Of a stretch of DNA of 64,000 nt, positions 42,766 through 55,914 are shown piece after piece. Positions within the stretch are counted from its first letter, which is position 1; every line of letters starts with the position of its first letter. The stretch comes from Acanthosepion pharaonis (lineage: Eukaryota; Mollusca; Cephalopoda; Sepiida; Sepiidae). The notes beneath the pieces are model-generated. The model saw only the letters and a program-made list of their open reading frames with translations, was not told the DNA's origin and searched no databases. The stretch lies in assembly GCA_903632075.3 (NCBI GenBank), contig CAHIKZ030002042.1, positions 71,001 through 135,000 on the forward strand, given 5' to 3'. The position numbers and the translations under genes were made by a program.

Positions 42766-43438
42766 GAGTTAATTTTGGTGTATTTGAGACACTTCTCTTA
42801 TGCACAGTTATGTGCAAAATAAATATGTTCTGTGATGACCAATTTTGCGAAAAGCGCTCCCAGATAATCTATGATCACCGATATCTTTCATGAAATGCTT
42901 TTTCTTCTACTTAAAGAAATATTTCTTCTTAGAGAAGCCGGATTGTCAACGATTCACAAAATGGCCAAATCACGAAAACGTGACACACGGACAAAACGCT
43001 TTTCTGTTGGCCTATTTTCTACCTAACACGGAGAACCAACAGCATAATAAAATTGTGCTCCTTTGAGGTCGATACCTGAATTAACACAAGGTATATATAC
43101 ACGAACATCGCTACATACTCGCTTACAGACGCAGAGATTGAGAAAGAGAGAGAGAGAGAAAGAAAGAGGGGAGCTTAGACGTATGTGCAGAAGAGAGCGG
43201 GTTCTCTCTATTGATAGTTCTACCCTGTCTTCTTTTCCTATGTGCAGAGGTGATGGGTGTTTACAGCTTCCTATACTGTGTAACACGTAAGTAATGTTTG
43301 CAATCATCTCGCCCACTTCCAGTTCTGCTATGCATTTACACATGCTCGCTTTTCCCGCTCTATCTGTCTTGTCTTCAGTACGTCTTGTGAGGGTCAAATA
43401 CTCGTGTATCAAGTCAAATTGCAACGACATCCAGCTTA
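42763..43438. other. Spacer with a (GA)n run and a duplicated block
   Basis: Contains (GA)-rich sequence at 43,140-43,170. The block CTTCTTTTCCTATGTGCAGA ... GGTGATGGGTGTTTAC (43,230-43,262) recurs diverged at 44,073-44,106. No coding frame recognised. Confidence 0.45.
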
Positions 43439-43558
43439 AAATATCCTTTATGTTTATACGTTCTTTTTATAGATAACAATATTTAAGTAAATGCTCTGTT
43501 TATATATCTATAAAAAATATCTTAAAATTATTGTCGGACTTCGTCCATTTCATAATGT

Positions 43559-43636
<78 letters not shown>

Positions 43637-43637
43637 A
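43439..43637. repeat. SINE fragments and (TA)n/(TG)n
   Basis: Two short pieces of the 41-kb SINE body (ATTCT/CGTTCTTTTTATAGATA ... AATGCTCTGTTTATA, then TATCTATAAAAAATATCTTA in the reverse sense) are followed by (TA)n at 43,562-43,612 and (TG)n to 43,637. The sequence just before the TA tract (TTGTCGGACTTCGTCCATTT) also occurs, reverse-complemented, beside the SINE pair at 21.84 kb. Confidence 0.65.
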
Positions 43638-43801
43638 TTGTGTGTGTTAGGTTAGTAATCCGAAGTTCTTTTAATATTTTTGTTATTATTTAAAAACAGT
43701 GCTCAATACACAAGTAGAGCCTACATTATAATTTTTTTTTAATATTTTTGTCATATTCTTTATATTTTTAAATAAATATTTTTATCATTTTTTTAAAAAT
43801 A

Positions 43802-43809
<8 letters not shown>

Positions 43810-43875
<66 letters not shown>
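43810..43875. repeat. (TA)n-(GA)n tract
   Basis: TA repeat switching to GA repeat at about 43,853. Confidence 0.95.
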
Positions 43876-43879
43876 GACC

Positions 43880-44875
43880 ATTACGAATTTACGAGCTGTG
43901 TTTCTCTTTTCTCCCGTTATCGTCGCTTAGCACACTTTTATGTAAACATAACAGGATGTCATCTTTGATGGTGGGCATCTCTGTTGTAATGTCCATATAA
44001 CCAGTCCGATGAGGGGCACAAACGTGTGTGCCTAAGAAAGAAGGCTTTGTCTATTTAGAGATGTTCCCACTCTTCTTTTCGTATGTGCAGAGATGATGGG
44101 TCTTCACATTTTCCTATCCTTTGTAGCTCACTATTTACATTATTCGGACTATTGTCTTCATCTTTGTCGCCATATTTATTACAATGTTCCGGCCTTTTTC
44201 AGGTAATTGGAATGTCGAACTGAACCCTTTATTTCGCTCACTAGGGTAGACTGTTCTAGTTCCACGTACCATGTTTTTTAATTGATGCCAGTTGTCAGTT
44301 ATCTCCTGTTAATTCACCTCTCTAAATTCTCCACTGACTTAACCGGGTATTGAACTCTTTGGGTCCTGTCACTGGATCTAACTAACGCTTTTATCCACCG
44401 TCCCATGTGTCCTTGAGGTCATCTGTGTATGGATTTCTGGGTATTATAAACCTAATGTTTTCAGTAACCGATTTTTACCAGTGCTCATATTGCAATTTTT
44501 GCTGCTATCATACATGTTTTAAACAGAGCTCATATTGCAATTTTTGTTGTTATTGCTTTTCTCTGGCACTCCTTATTACTGGTTCCCATATTGTATTCAT
44601 TTCTATGTTTGGCCGGCACAAGAGATTTTTGTGGCCTAGCGTATGTGCTTATTCCTTAAGTTAACGAATTTTCCAAATGGTTTTTTTTTCTATGATCTCA
44701 GTCTGATCCAACAGAGGGCGGTGATCTCCCTTTTTTCCCCATATGTGGTCAGCCAGGCCTGATTTTTTTTCTCTTTTGTTCTTTATGGTGTTCTTCTTCC
44801 TGAAGTGTTACAACGGCCGAAACGCTTTATGCGATAAAGGGTTCGAATAATGTAAAGGAACGTAAACCTTAAATA
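43880..44875. other. Spacer, nothing firmly recognised
   Basis: Contains ACAACGGCCGAAACGCTTTA at 44,811, a motif style seen at ends of Penelope-like elements. A stretch at 44,127-44,172 is the reverse complement of part of the tandem repeat at 44.9 kb. Confidence 0.4.
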
Positions 44876-44879
44876 TGAA

Positions 44880-45225
44880 AAGAAAATATGGAAAATATAA
44901 TAAATAACGACAAAGATGAGGAAACGTTGTAAATAAATAATAGCGATAAAGGTTTAATATGGCGAAATGAGGACAATAGTCGAATAATGTAAATAGTGTA
45001 CATAATACCTCATCTCAGAAAATATAGAAAGATACTGAAAATTTGAAACTTTGTAATAAATATGGAGACAAAGATAAGGACAATAGTCCGAATAAATAAA
45101 TATGTACATAATAAGACAGATGCTTTTAGACAATAATAAATATGGCGACAAAGATGAGGAATGTAAATAATTAAATATTGTACATAATAATAGCTCATCT
45201 CAGAAATATATAGACAGATACTAAA
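44880..45225. repeat. ~110-bp tandem repeat, about three units
   Basis: Recurring blocks are AATAAATATGG.GACAAAGAT, GAGGACAATAGTC.GAATAA, TGTACATAATA and CTCATCTCAGAAA.TATAGA. Units are imperfect and partly deleted. An inverted copy of one block occurs at 44,127-44,172. Function unknown. Confidence 0.65.
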
Positions 45226-45237
45226 GTGAGATTACAT

Positions 45238-45354
45238 ATGAAGGATGGAAAAGTGATTCGCCAGTTGAATAAGCACACCCATGAAGCATCTGCTGCAAAA
45301 ATAGAGGTTGAAAAGATAAAAACAACAATGACGAGGAAACAGTATGATGCCTAA
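45238..45354 (+). pseudogene. FLYWCH-type zinc finger end, MULE-like remnant
   Basis: Thirty-eight codons from ATG read KVIRQLNKHTHEASAAKIEV followed by EKIKTTMTRKQ before a stop. The HTHEASAAKIEVEK block resembles the end of FLYWCH zinc-finger domains (H.H.PDAAKVEV.K), which in many invertebrate repeats precede a MULE transposase. In-phase pieces such as TPDQPSQMG can be read further on. The cysteine half and the transposase are not visible, so identity is provisional. Confidence 0.4.
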
Positions 45355-45803
45355 ACGACTGTGACGAATAGTCCAATTATTTCTCTGACGCCGGATCAGC
45401 CAAGCCAAATGGGTTACGCCGAAATTTATCAAACCCTCAAAGTCTATTTCGAATGATGATTTTCTGTCCTCGCTGTTACTCATAAGTTAAAAGTTTGTGG
45501 TAACATAGTCGTACTACATGCAATTCTCGCTTCCATTTTGCCAAGGATTAACGGTTACATATATAATAATTATACGTTCACGTTTTTCGATGGGGTTTAT
45601 ATCTTTAAATTATTGAAAACGAAAAATCTGGCAAAGTTAATGGATCTGTGCGCGGAGAAATGACCCAAGTTGTCAATAGACGAGTATGAAATTTTAACAC
45701 AGCATCGAATATTCCTTTGCTGGTATTCAATGTTGAAATAAAAACTTTATTTAACTTTCTCATTTTAAATGTTATTTGTTTTCAAATATAATATGAGTAG
45801 ATG

Positions 45804-46165
45804 TTGAAGGGTCCACCCTTTTATACAAATGGACTCACCCAGTGTATACATTATACTATCAGATGAATAGAATCAAGACCGAGGAGAGAGTGACAGAGTA
45901 AAAGGTTGTAGGTAACCGGAAGAGTGAGGGATGAGGTAACAGCGTTTAGGAATATCAGTGAGCGAGCACGTAGACTCAGTAAGAAGTCATACAGCGATAC
46001 TTCAATACCAAAGACTATATATATATTTTGCTACTAACCCGTATTCCTGGAACTACTAACCTGCTTTACCAGTGTGTATTATTAAGTTAATACATTATTT
46101 TCATATATACATTCCTGGCGTTTGTTATTTAGTGGTACCGGATTTCAACCCGGAATCTTCAATAG
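45804..46165 (+). repeat. Candidate LTR followed by a primer-binding-site-like sequence
   Basis: Begins TGTTGAAGGGTCCACCCTTT and ends near GGCGTTTGTTATTTAG. It is followed by TGGTACCGGATTTCAACCCG at 46,131, whose complement reads as a tRNA T-arm plus acceptor ending in CCA. That order (LTR, then a TGG-initiated match to a tRNA 3' end) is the hallmark of an LTR retroelement 5' end. No coding region follows in the AT-rich sequence downstream and no second LTR was found. Confidence 0.4.
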
Positions 46166-46169
46166 TAGA

Positions 46170-46540
46170 CAATGGAATTGAAATCAAATCAATTAAGAAA
46201 TGCATTTTGGAGGTGGAATTATCATAAATATTTTTAATTATTTTTACAAAAAACAAAAAAGAATTTAAAAAATGTTTTATATCAATCGATTCTTTAATAA
46301 TTTTATATTAACATTCGATTTTTTTTGATTGTACAACTAGCCATTTTGTATGTTTCATTTTGTCATGGTCTAAATATTTAATCCATCGATTAAAAAATTT
46401 TTTATTTTATTTTATATTTCTCGCTGGAAATTTTTAATATGTTATATCCAAATTTCATAAAATAAAAGAAAATCAGAATTTTAAAATTTCGAATTTGCTG
46501 CGTAATCTGTATTCACCATTTCTGGTTAAAACTCTTCCTT

Positions 46541-46582
<42 letters not shown>

Positions 46583-48102
46583 TATGTATAAATATATATT
46601 GATATATATCTAGAGAGATTTTATAGATAGATATGTATGAACAGTCTGAGATATATACTACATTATGAGTAATAGATAGAAAGATAGACTTATTTTCAAC
46701 CAGATCCAACTTACAAAATCAGTTATAATAATGATTTTAGAAGTCAGTTTTAAGTCGAAAAGAAAATTTAGGGGATTTTTTTTTTATCAAAAAGAAAAAA
46801 TTTTAAATATATATATATTATATATTTTTATATTTATGTTTTGATAATAAATAAAATTTTAAAAATCTTTTTTTTTTTTATAAAATTTTAAAATATAGAT
46901 ATTTTTTTTTCAATCTCAAAAAAACATTGAAAATATTTAAAAATTTAAAATTTTATAAATTATTTTTTTGAAAATTTAATAATCATTAATAATTTTTTAA
47001 AATTTAATGTTAAAATTTTGATCCAAAAAGCTTTTTATAACGTCATATATATATTTTTAAAAATAACCATATATTATATATAAATATTTTAATATTTATA
47101 TATTTATTTATATATATATGGGATCTGAATTTTAGAGATTTTCGAATTAAAATAATTTTTAATGTTTTAAAGAAATATTTCTTAATTTTCAGTAATATAT
47201 TTAATATAAGAAAATAGAATGAAAATATAAATAAACAATAAGAAAATAGAAATTAAGAAATAATTAAAGATTTAGAATTAAAATAAAACCTTTTTTTATC
47301 ATTATTATTCTATTTAGAATATTTTAACATTATTTTTTTTAATTGAAAGACATAAAAGAATTTTCTTCAAAAAAAAAAGAATGAAATGAACGATTCAAGA
47401 AGAAAATATGTAATTAAATTAAAATTTGATTTTTGAAGTATATTCATTCTATTGATTATTATTTAAATATAAAATAAAATATTATATAACAGAGTTTTTG
47501 TTATATTTATTTTCCCCAATACTAAATTTAAATAAGTAATGAGTTCATGGTTAGAAAAAAAAAAAACCTGCATCACGGAGGGCAACTGAAATATGGATGA
47601 TTAGAATTTTTCAAAAACCACAACGGTGCTTATACAATGATAGAGTCTTAGGTTTAAAATAGATTAGTTTTAAATATTTCGTTTTTACTTCAAGAACCAA
47701 ATTCAATTTTTAAATATATTGAACATATATATAGTTGAATATATTTATATTAAAATTAGAATATTTTGCAATATATATAAAGAGTTAAGTGTTTCTCCTG
47801 CGCTATTTAAAACACTTGAGGGATAAATTTGATGTATTGGAATACGTGAAAAAAAATTTCAAATTTAGATAGATAGATAATTTGAGATAGATAGATAGAT
47901 TCTCAGATAGATAATTAGGAATCATTCCCGAGGTGGGACACTAAAATAATCAGTAGAACGAAAATATATCACTCACGGTTAAAACTACTAATACGCAACA
48001 TAATTTTTTATCACTCTGTCAAAAGTTTTCAATAAACATTTTTAACTAAATACCACAAACACACACACACACACACACACGCAATACAGACACACACACA
48101 AA

Positions 48103-48149
<47 letters not shown>

Positions 48150-48264
48150 TATATATAAGAATATATTCATATAAATTGGTCGTTATTGTTTATTCCGTTT
48201 GATTATTCATATATATATTATGTCTTTTCTAATTTATTATTTGATTTGATATTTTTTTTTAGCA

Positions 48265-48317
<53 letters not shown>

Positions 48318-48856
48318 TATTTTTTATTTTAAATTGAAAAGCTTGCATAGTGACTTCATTAGAACATACTTCATTTTGACTATAATTTTGAAACTTAATT
48401 GCCAGGATTTGATTTTTTTTTTGCTAAGATGGTTTTTTGAATATGGCAAATTTAAAATTTTCTTGGTATTTGAAGATATCCACAAAAACACAAACAATTC
48501 ATTTATATTATATATATATATTTACATAATTCGGACATATATGAATCCATCCATCTTTATAAGTGACTTTCATATAATTACAAGGTTTGAAAAAAAATTT
48601 ATGGTTAAAAAAATAAAAAACATTTTATAAAATGCTCATTCTCTACAGATAAAGTCAAAATTTTCCAGGAAGCCAAGTTTTAAATAAGTTCCAGTTATTA
48701 AAAGCATTTTTTTTCCTGCATTTGAGGACAGGATTTGAAAATCATACATGAGAATTCTAATTTGAAGACAAAAAAACGAAAAATATTAATAACAATATAA
48801 TTTGAAAATTTTAAATTTTTATTTTTTTTTATTTTTCAAAACATATATACAATGTT

Positions 48857-48928
<72 letters not shown>

Positions 48929-49436
48929 CATAAAAATATGTTTTCCATAGTGCTATTCAAGTTTTTCTAGATTGCCTTAAAATACCATTAATAGATGGAA
49001 TTAAAGGACCGAACCTACAATGTAGGACATTCAATTTCATCACATCATAATAATAAGGTTACTCATTTTGTTTGTATTTTTATTTTTTTTCTATTTTTTA
49101 TATTTTATATTTTGTTTTATATATATATAATATATATATATATATATGATTATAATAAATATTTATTGTGTTGGTCGTATTTGGAGAATAATTTCTCTGG
49201 CCTCTGATATAGTGCCAAATTTTAACAAAAATGTAACTTTTATTTTCCACATCTTTATTATTGGTGAATATGACGCCATCTGAATATTGCTTAATGAGAT
49301 ATATCTATATATGCAATAAAATTCATTTCCCAAAACCCATGGACAACTGTATATAAATTATTTCAAATTTTGAAATACGCCTACTTTCTGATTATTAAAT
49401 TGTCATGAACGATATGGTGAATCAAATATTTATATA
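46170..49436. other. AT-rich spacer with (TA)n and (AC)n tracts
   Basis: Very AT-rich with homopolymer runs. Notable tracts: (TA)n at 46,543-46,577, 48,109-48,158, 48,265-48,313 and 48,865-48,927; (AC)n at 48,058-48,080; GATA units at 47,870-47,910. Open frames are short and of simple composition. Nothing recognised. Confidence 0.6.
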
Positions 49437-49438
49437 TA

Positions 49439-50401
49439 CAGTGCTGTTCGATAAAAGTGACTCATCTGAGTTTTTTTTTACTTAAAAAATTTTTATTCTA
49501 TTGTTTTGGGAATTCAAACTAATTTTTAATCTTACTAATATAAAAGACTTTTCCTGACCACCTAGTAAAAAGGTTTACTCACCCTAAGGTATTCTATTGA
49601 TAATTATAATTTTGGATATAAATGACATTTAGGGAAAAAAAAAATGTGCAAAAAAAAGTGACTCACTTATTTCCTGCAACTAGTAATCAATAGAAACATA
49701 ACAGAACATCTTTAAATAAAAAGAATAATAGAGGTATAATTTATTTACAATAGGTAATATAGTTCGAAATATTTCTTAATCTATGGGTCCTCCTTTATTT
49801 TGAATAACCTTTTCAAACCTTTTTGGCATTGACTTGATTAGGTTCTGGCAAATCTCATCTCCAAGCATTGAATTCCATTCAGATATGAAATTAAACAATC
49901 AAATCCATTTTTGTTGCTCAACTGCTTTCTCGAGAGCCTGTATTTTATAATGCTCCATAAGTTTTCTATGGGGTTGAGGTCAGGAGATTGGGGCGGCCAT
50001 GTCATAACACTCACCTGCTTCTCATCAAAGTATTCCTTCATCAATTTTGATTTGTGACAGGGAGCATTATCCTGCATAAAAATGAGCTTGGTGGGGTCGA
50101 TTTTCACCCTTTCAGCAGAAGGGAGCAGACAAGACTCTAAAATTCTCTTGTACTGCTCGCTCCTGAGGGTCTTTTCAATAGGTTTTAAGAAACCAGTTCC
50201 ATGAAAAGAAAAGCATCCCCAGAACATTATACTGAACGGATGCTTGACAGTACTTACTGCTAAATTCAAAGAGCTTTCAAAGCTTCTTCTTCGGATTTTA
50301 GATCGCTTATCCTTTGAATTTAGCTCAACTTTCGTTTCATCGGAGAAGAGTACATTTAGTAAAAAAAAATCAGGTGTGTCACTTTTTATCGAACAGCACT
50401 G
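49439..50401 (-). mobile_element. Deleted Tc1-like element, copy 2 (963 bp)
   Basis: Ends CAGTGCTGTTCGATAAAAGT on both strands, TIRs about 35 bp, flanked by TA at 49,437-49,438 and 50,402-50,403. It has the same structure as 24,286-25,235: the same TIRs, the same position of the coding start about 30 bp inside the TIR, and the same 3' non-coding part. It is inserted in the opposite orientation and in a different context. Better preserved than copy 1. Confidence 0.93.
49770..50370 (-). pseudogene. Tc1-like transposase catalytic domain without DNA-binding part
   Basis: The open stretch includes NVLFSDETKVELNSKDKRSK (first Asp), MFWGCFSFHGTGFLKP, FMQDNAPCHKSKLMKEYFDE (second Asp) and WPPQSPDLNPIENLWSIIKY (Glu). 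The last two catalytic residues are 34 apart, as in Tc1. All three acidic residues are present here. A frame change near KQLSNKN (about 49,905) leads to a premature end; the original C-terminus (RFEKVIQNKGGPID) is readable in another frame to about 49,780. The whole helix-turn-helix half, roughly 150 residues, is absent. Confidence 0.9.
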
Positions 50402-50403
50402 TA

Positions 50404-50421
50404 TATATATATATATATTAA

Positions 50422-50452
<31 letters not shown>

Positions 50453-51229
50453 TCTAATTGTTAAATTATTATGGCAACATTAGGAAGAGTAATTTAATTT
50501 TATGTAAAGTTTGCAAATCTATTTTGCCTTGCAGATTTTTAGTTTAAAATACTTTGCGCGGTATCATTTTTTTTCTTAGTCTCTCATATAATTAAATTTA
50601 GAATCTCAGGGCATTTTGTGCATAAACAATTAATGAATTTTTTTTTTTCTTTTATCGATATAAGTTTGCATAAAAATCAAAATATATTGATTTTATAAAA
50701 ATGACTAAAGACATCTGTTTATAAAACATGAGTAAACAAAACTTTAATTAAACAGATCAAATCTCACTTATAAATTAGAATCAATGAAATTTGTCTGTCA
50801 AAATAGAAAAACTGACAAATGGTTAGGCGGACAACATAGTTTTATGACAGTTCCGGAACAAATGAACAAGCAGAACAGATGAAAGGATACTCATTTATGG
50901 ATATTTTTAATTTAAAGTCATCAACCGGATTGAATTTTAATTTTAAAAGGTTGAAACAGTAACAATGGGTTCCAGGAATTAGTAAATATTTAAAAAATTG
51001 ACTGATTATATGGAAGCATTCAATTGGAATGGAAATTTATAGAAAACAGTGATATAGAATGGCAAGAGAAACCAAAGAGAAAGTTGAATCATTTTTATGT
51101 TAATTCTAATTTTTTCTTGTCGAATAAATTTCAGGATTCCAATATTTTTGTGTATATGTACATACATTCATTCGAAGTTTCAAGCAGACGACATGTATGT
51201 GTGTGTATATTAAAACGTCTATATGTAGA

Positions 51230-51271
<42 letters not shown>

Positions 51272-52009
51272 ATATATATATATACAGAATCCCTGAATAT
51301 ACTTATTAGATGCCCTGAAAGTCTTTTTCATGCTAGATGCAATTGAAATGGACTTTATTTTTATATATATATATATATATATAAATATATATATAAAAAC
51401 GGAGAAAAGGTCCGACCTGTATTATTTGAAAAGGGAGATTTTTTGTGTGTGTGTGTGTGTGTGTTTTTATGAAAAAATAAGATATTCCGGCATTTTCAAC
51501 CGATTTCAAATAAAACTTTTTTGGATCCAGTCCGGTTGAAAGTGTCTGGTGGTTCTGGATAGCGCAAAAAATTGGAAAAACACAATTGCGAAACACGAAG
51601 GAAAATTGAAAACATGATAAAACCAATTCTGTCGGAGAATGAAAGGGGGACAACTCATATCGAGTTTATCTTATTAGGTAGGGTGAAAATACGCGCGCAC
51701 ACACGTGTGTGTGTGTGTTCGTTTATATATGGGATCCGATTTCCGTAAATTTTTGTAAATGGATTTCAAATAAAATTCATTTTTTTGGCAAATGATCTTA
51801 TTGTCATAACACTTTTTTTTCTTATTTTTACATTCAGAATGCTTTAACAATTCCATTTATTTGACTAATTCGTAAAAAAATAAAAAAAACCAATGTGTGA
51901 GACATTAATTCAACTTAAAACAAATAATTTTGTCAATTCTATTTTTCGAAAAACCAAAACAGGATATTCCTATTTAGATTTTGTTACATCCCGGGCTTGA
52001 TACGGGCAT

Positions 52010-52041
<32 letters not shown>

Positions 52042-52100
52042 TGGTGTGTGTATTTTCAAAATTTTTATTGACATTTTTCATCAATAATATTTTTGTTTTT
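50404..52100. other. AT-rich spacer with short simple repeats
   Basis: TA tracts at 50,401-50,450, 51,238-51,284, 51,362-51,394 and 52,009-52,036; (TG)n at 51,444-51,464 and (AC)/(TG) at 51,697-51,718. RTE-tail-like phrases (TTTCAACCGATTTCAAATAAAA at 51,495-51,516) suggest old degraded copies. No gene recognised. Confidence 0.5.
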
Positions 52101-52124
52101 TTTATTTTTTATGTAAATTCTTTT

Positions 52125-52345
52125 CATATCTGGAGAATCTTAGTATCATTATCATTAAAAGATGAAAGAAAATCACCATATTGATACATTTTGGTATTGT
52201 GATGTCATTTATACCGGTATGATTTTCAGCCTCCAGTGTCATTAATTCTTCAATTTAACGTATTGAATTTGTGAAAGCAAATGATTCAATAAAACAAAAA
52301 CAGACTTATCATTATTCAAATAAATAATTGTCCGTTATATATTTA
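52125..52345. repeat. Diverged fragment of the 2.1-kb fold-back family
   Basis: CTTTTCATATCTGGAGAATC, TATCATTATCATTAAAAGAT and CACCATATTGATACATTT parallel 2,195-2,265. AAAAACAGACTTATCATTATT at about 52,298 parallels the inner end of the arm. Confidence 0.5.
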
Positions 52346-52349
52346 TATT

Positions 52350-55300
52350 GTTAACAGGTTTTGATTTTGGTTTGAAAGCCCTGTAATGGAAAACAATAAA
52401 TAAGGGATGAAAAAAAATTTGATCAATTTTGATTTTCTAGTCATCTTTTTTGCATTATGTTATGAAATTTACCAGAATATATATAAAAGAATTTATATTA
52501 AAATAACTTCCCACAAAACATGTTATAAATAATATGAACAGATTAAATATATAAATATATATATATATATATACAATACAACACACAATTCAAACAATAT
52601 GGGCAATATATATATATATATATAAAAGTTATAAATTAATTTTAAAGATCGATGGATAGAGAAAATATTAGTTGAAGATAGAGATAGATAAATAGATAGA
52701 TAATGAATTGACATAAAAAAAGGATACATTAATATATAAACTTTGCTCAATGCTCAGAAAAAGAAAAATAAACGAAAGTAAAAAAAATATGATCGAGGTT
52801 GAAAATGTATACATAAATAAAAACATCATGTATATGATATATATATATGATATATATATATAAAGTTTGTTGTAGATTCATTCACGGTTTTTTAGAATTT
52901 GGTTTTCAGACAGTTCCAAATGGTTATACACCATGGATTTTTTCCTTTTTTATTTTCAAAAATTGTGATTTGAAATTTTGATCAGTGTTTGATTATTTAA
53001 TTCAAAGTTTAAATCATTTGCAATCTTACCTATACAGGAACAGGATGTTTTTAATATCCACTCCTATAGTAAAATCTTTAGAATCTTTGAAATTCTCCTA
53101 ATGCCGAACCTGTTAGATAAAATTTTTCTCCTAGATGGTTTGATATAAAGAACAATAGAAAAAAATTAAAAATTGTTTAAAATGCTTTTTAAAAGTTATT
53201 CTTTCAGAAACTTCTTTAGAAATTTTTTCTTTTCCTTTGGCAGAAGAATGAGAGCTTCTGCTGCTGCGAGAAAGCTTTGTCTGCTGAAGCATTAACGTCA
53301 AGCAAGAAGAAAAAAATAGAGAATTTTATTTTCTGCTTTTTCCATCTTCTTATCTTCTTATGGTGAAAGAGAAAATGTTGTTTTGGTGTATTCAGATTTT
53401 AAATTTTTCTTGCTTAAGAGGAATGGATTTTAAAAAAACAATGCATCTTTTGGAGAGATAAAAGTGCAAAAAAAACGACAGACATCGAGCTTGATTTGGC
53501 TACACTTCTTTTTTTTAAAGAAAAACGTTATTTTAAAAAACAACGCATGTTTCAGCATTTTAACTCTTCGTTTATTGCTTTCCTTGGATTTTGAAAAGCT
53601 GAACAGAAAAAAAATATTTTCTGATTAAATTAATTTCCATATGTGGTAAAATCTCAAAACGACAGCTTCTTCTACTATTTTACGATATTTGCTTTTAAAC
53701 TAACTTTTTGGAAAACATTCTTCTTCTTATTTAAAAAATAACGCATGAAAAAAAGAAAAAATTTTTTTCAATATCTTAGAAAATTTGTTCTGCTGTTTTG
53801 AATCTTGTTCTTGTTTAATTTTGTTCTTCTTCTTCTTCTTCTTCTTCTTAACATTTTGGGAGTTCATCTTCCGGACGTTTTTAATAATCAAAAAAAGCCG
53901 AATTTATTATTTTTAAATGTTAACAACAAAACAAAGTTGTTAATAACCTTTTTTTTTAAGCTCTCCAAACTTTGCAAAATCATCCATAAAAACAACAAAA
54001 ATCAAATATTTTGCGTTCTACTTTCCTCACTCTTCGCATTTCAATCTGTTCTGAGTATCAAATTTTCAAAACATTTTCCTTATTATATACCCCAGAAATT
54101 TCAGCTGTCTTTTTCCTTTATGTTAAGTATAAGTGTAATTTTTTGTTGAATTGTCTTAGGCATCGTTTGCTCAAATGTTTAATTTGGTATTCTCAGCAAA
54201 CTTGCTCTGTAGATCCACATTCGAAATGTTTTCAAAGCCTCTTCTTCAACTCTAAAAAATGAAAAGCATCCACTGCTATATAGAAGGACTATATATTACA
54301 TAAGAGTTCAGTATGTTTATTTGTTTATAAAAAAATTTTTTGTTTTTTTTTAATATATATATAGCTTTTAGAAGGCATCTTTCGTTATCTCTTCCCCATG
54401 AATTTTTGGGCCAGAATTTTCCTTAAAATTCCCTAGATATCTTAATTATTACACCTTTTGGATTTTGGTGTCTTCAATTTATAATGCGAATGATGCGCTC
54501 TTTCTTTTACTAACCACCATAGATTCAGTTTCTCGTAAATATACTATATATTTATTTCTTCAGTGTCGTTATCTTTATTGGTATCCTTGCAACTTTTCTG
54601 TCATTGTGTTTACTTGGGTGAACATGTTTGTGGATAGTTTCAGGTTTTTATTAACAAAATTTTTTATTAAATCCAAGGATGTACTTACTGTTTCTCTCCT
54701 TGAACTATTCATTTAGATTCGATTTTTATTTAATTCGGTTATGAATATATCGTAAGGTTTCATTTAAACGATACTTGAATTTCAAATTTTAGCAACGTGA
54801 AGCTCGTCTGCTGCTTATAACGTCGAACAGCATTCAAGAAGCAACCCAAACATATAAGAGCGAATGATACCCATTATTTGAAATATATATCTTTTTTGAA
54901 ATTTTTTCATAAAAATTTAAAATATCTGCCAGATAGACCTGATATATGTAGAAAAATCAAAAAAAACGTCTTAATAATTTGCAATAACATTTGAAAGTGA
55001 CTAGGGATTTGAATCTGGGTTCATATTGATAGCAATTGTTTCTGAGTAAGTAAATGGTTAAGTAATCACAAAAACCAGGTTTGCAGATATATCGTATATT
55101 AAAGAGTAAGTATACCAGAAGAGTATTACACGACTAGTGAGAGTGTATCGAATGAACTAGCGCTCAATGTATTCACTATTAACATTTAATAGAAACCCAC
55201 GAGGGGAAAATTATTTAACAAGGCAAAGCCTAAAAGAAGGGTTCCTCTCTGCTCCAAACAGAGTTTGACAATAATGAACAATCTATTCACTATTATTTTT

Positions 55301-55900
55301 AACAGTTATATTTAATAAGGGATGTATTTGGCACAAGGAATAGTTTACCATGGGTTCTCCAATAATTAGGCTATTAACAAAAAATATAAAATTTTAGAAC
55401 AAAAATAAACGGGTCCGGGTCTGCCCAGACGAAACTTTGCCCTTTCGGCAATATGCGTGAATGTTTGTATCTATGTGCGTGATTTTATGTGTATATGAAT
55501 AGATATTTGATGTTTCCAGACTTATGTATGTGTTTAATATATGAGTGTATATAGATGAATGCGTCTGTATTTAATATATATGCCTGTTTATATAGTTGTT
55601 AGTATATACATATACGGGTGTGTGTGTATTTATGAAGTGTGTGTGTGTGTGTATCTCTGTCTGTGTGCGTATGTCTGTGTGCAAGTGTATGTGTGCCCGT
55701 GTTTCAGAAGATATTGTCTGGGATTATTTTTTTTTTGTTTTCACTGACAACGTTATTAGTTAATTTCACAGAATTTATTCATAAAAACAATGTCAAGTTG
55801 TTAAATAGAAAACAATGAAAATCCCCTCCAGTTTATGAATTTAAATCTTTTAGCTTTCACTGCCTTATATCTATTCATCTACCTATCTCTATATTAATGC
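52350..55900. other. AT-rich spacer, nothing recognised
   Basis: Contains (CTT)n at 53,826-53,849 and TGTG-rich sequence at 55,616-55,690. The longest frame (53,805-54,149) is a low-complexity Leu/Phe-rich stretch starting in the CTT repeat. No domain, RNA gene or transposon signature was seen. Confidence 0.55.
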
Positions 55901-55914
55901 GTTTATTTTCTATC

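Noticed and set aside
53805..54149. 114-codon plus-strand frame
   Set aside because: Begins in a CTT repeat encoding poly-Leu and continues as low-complexity Phe/Leu/Lys sequence in AT-rich DNA.
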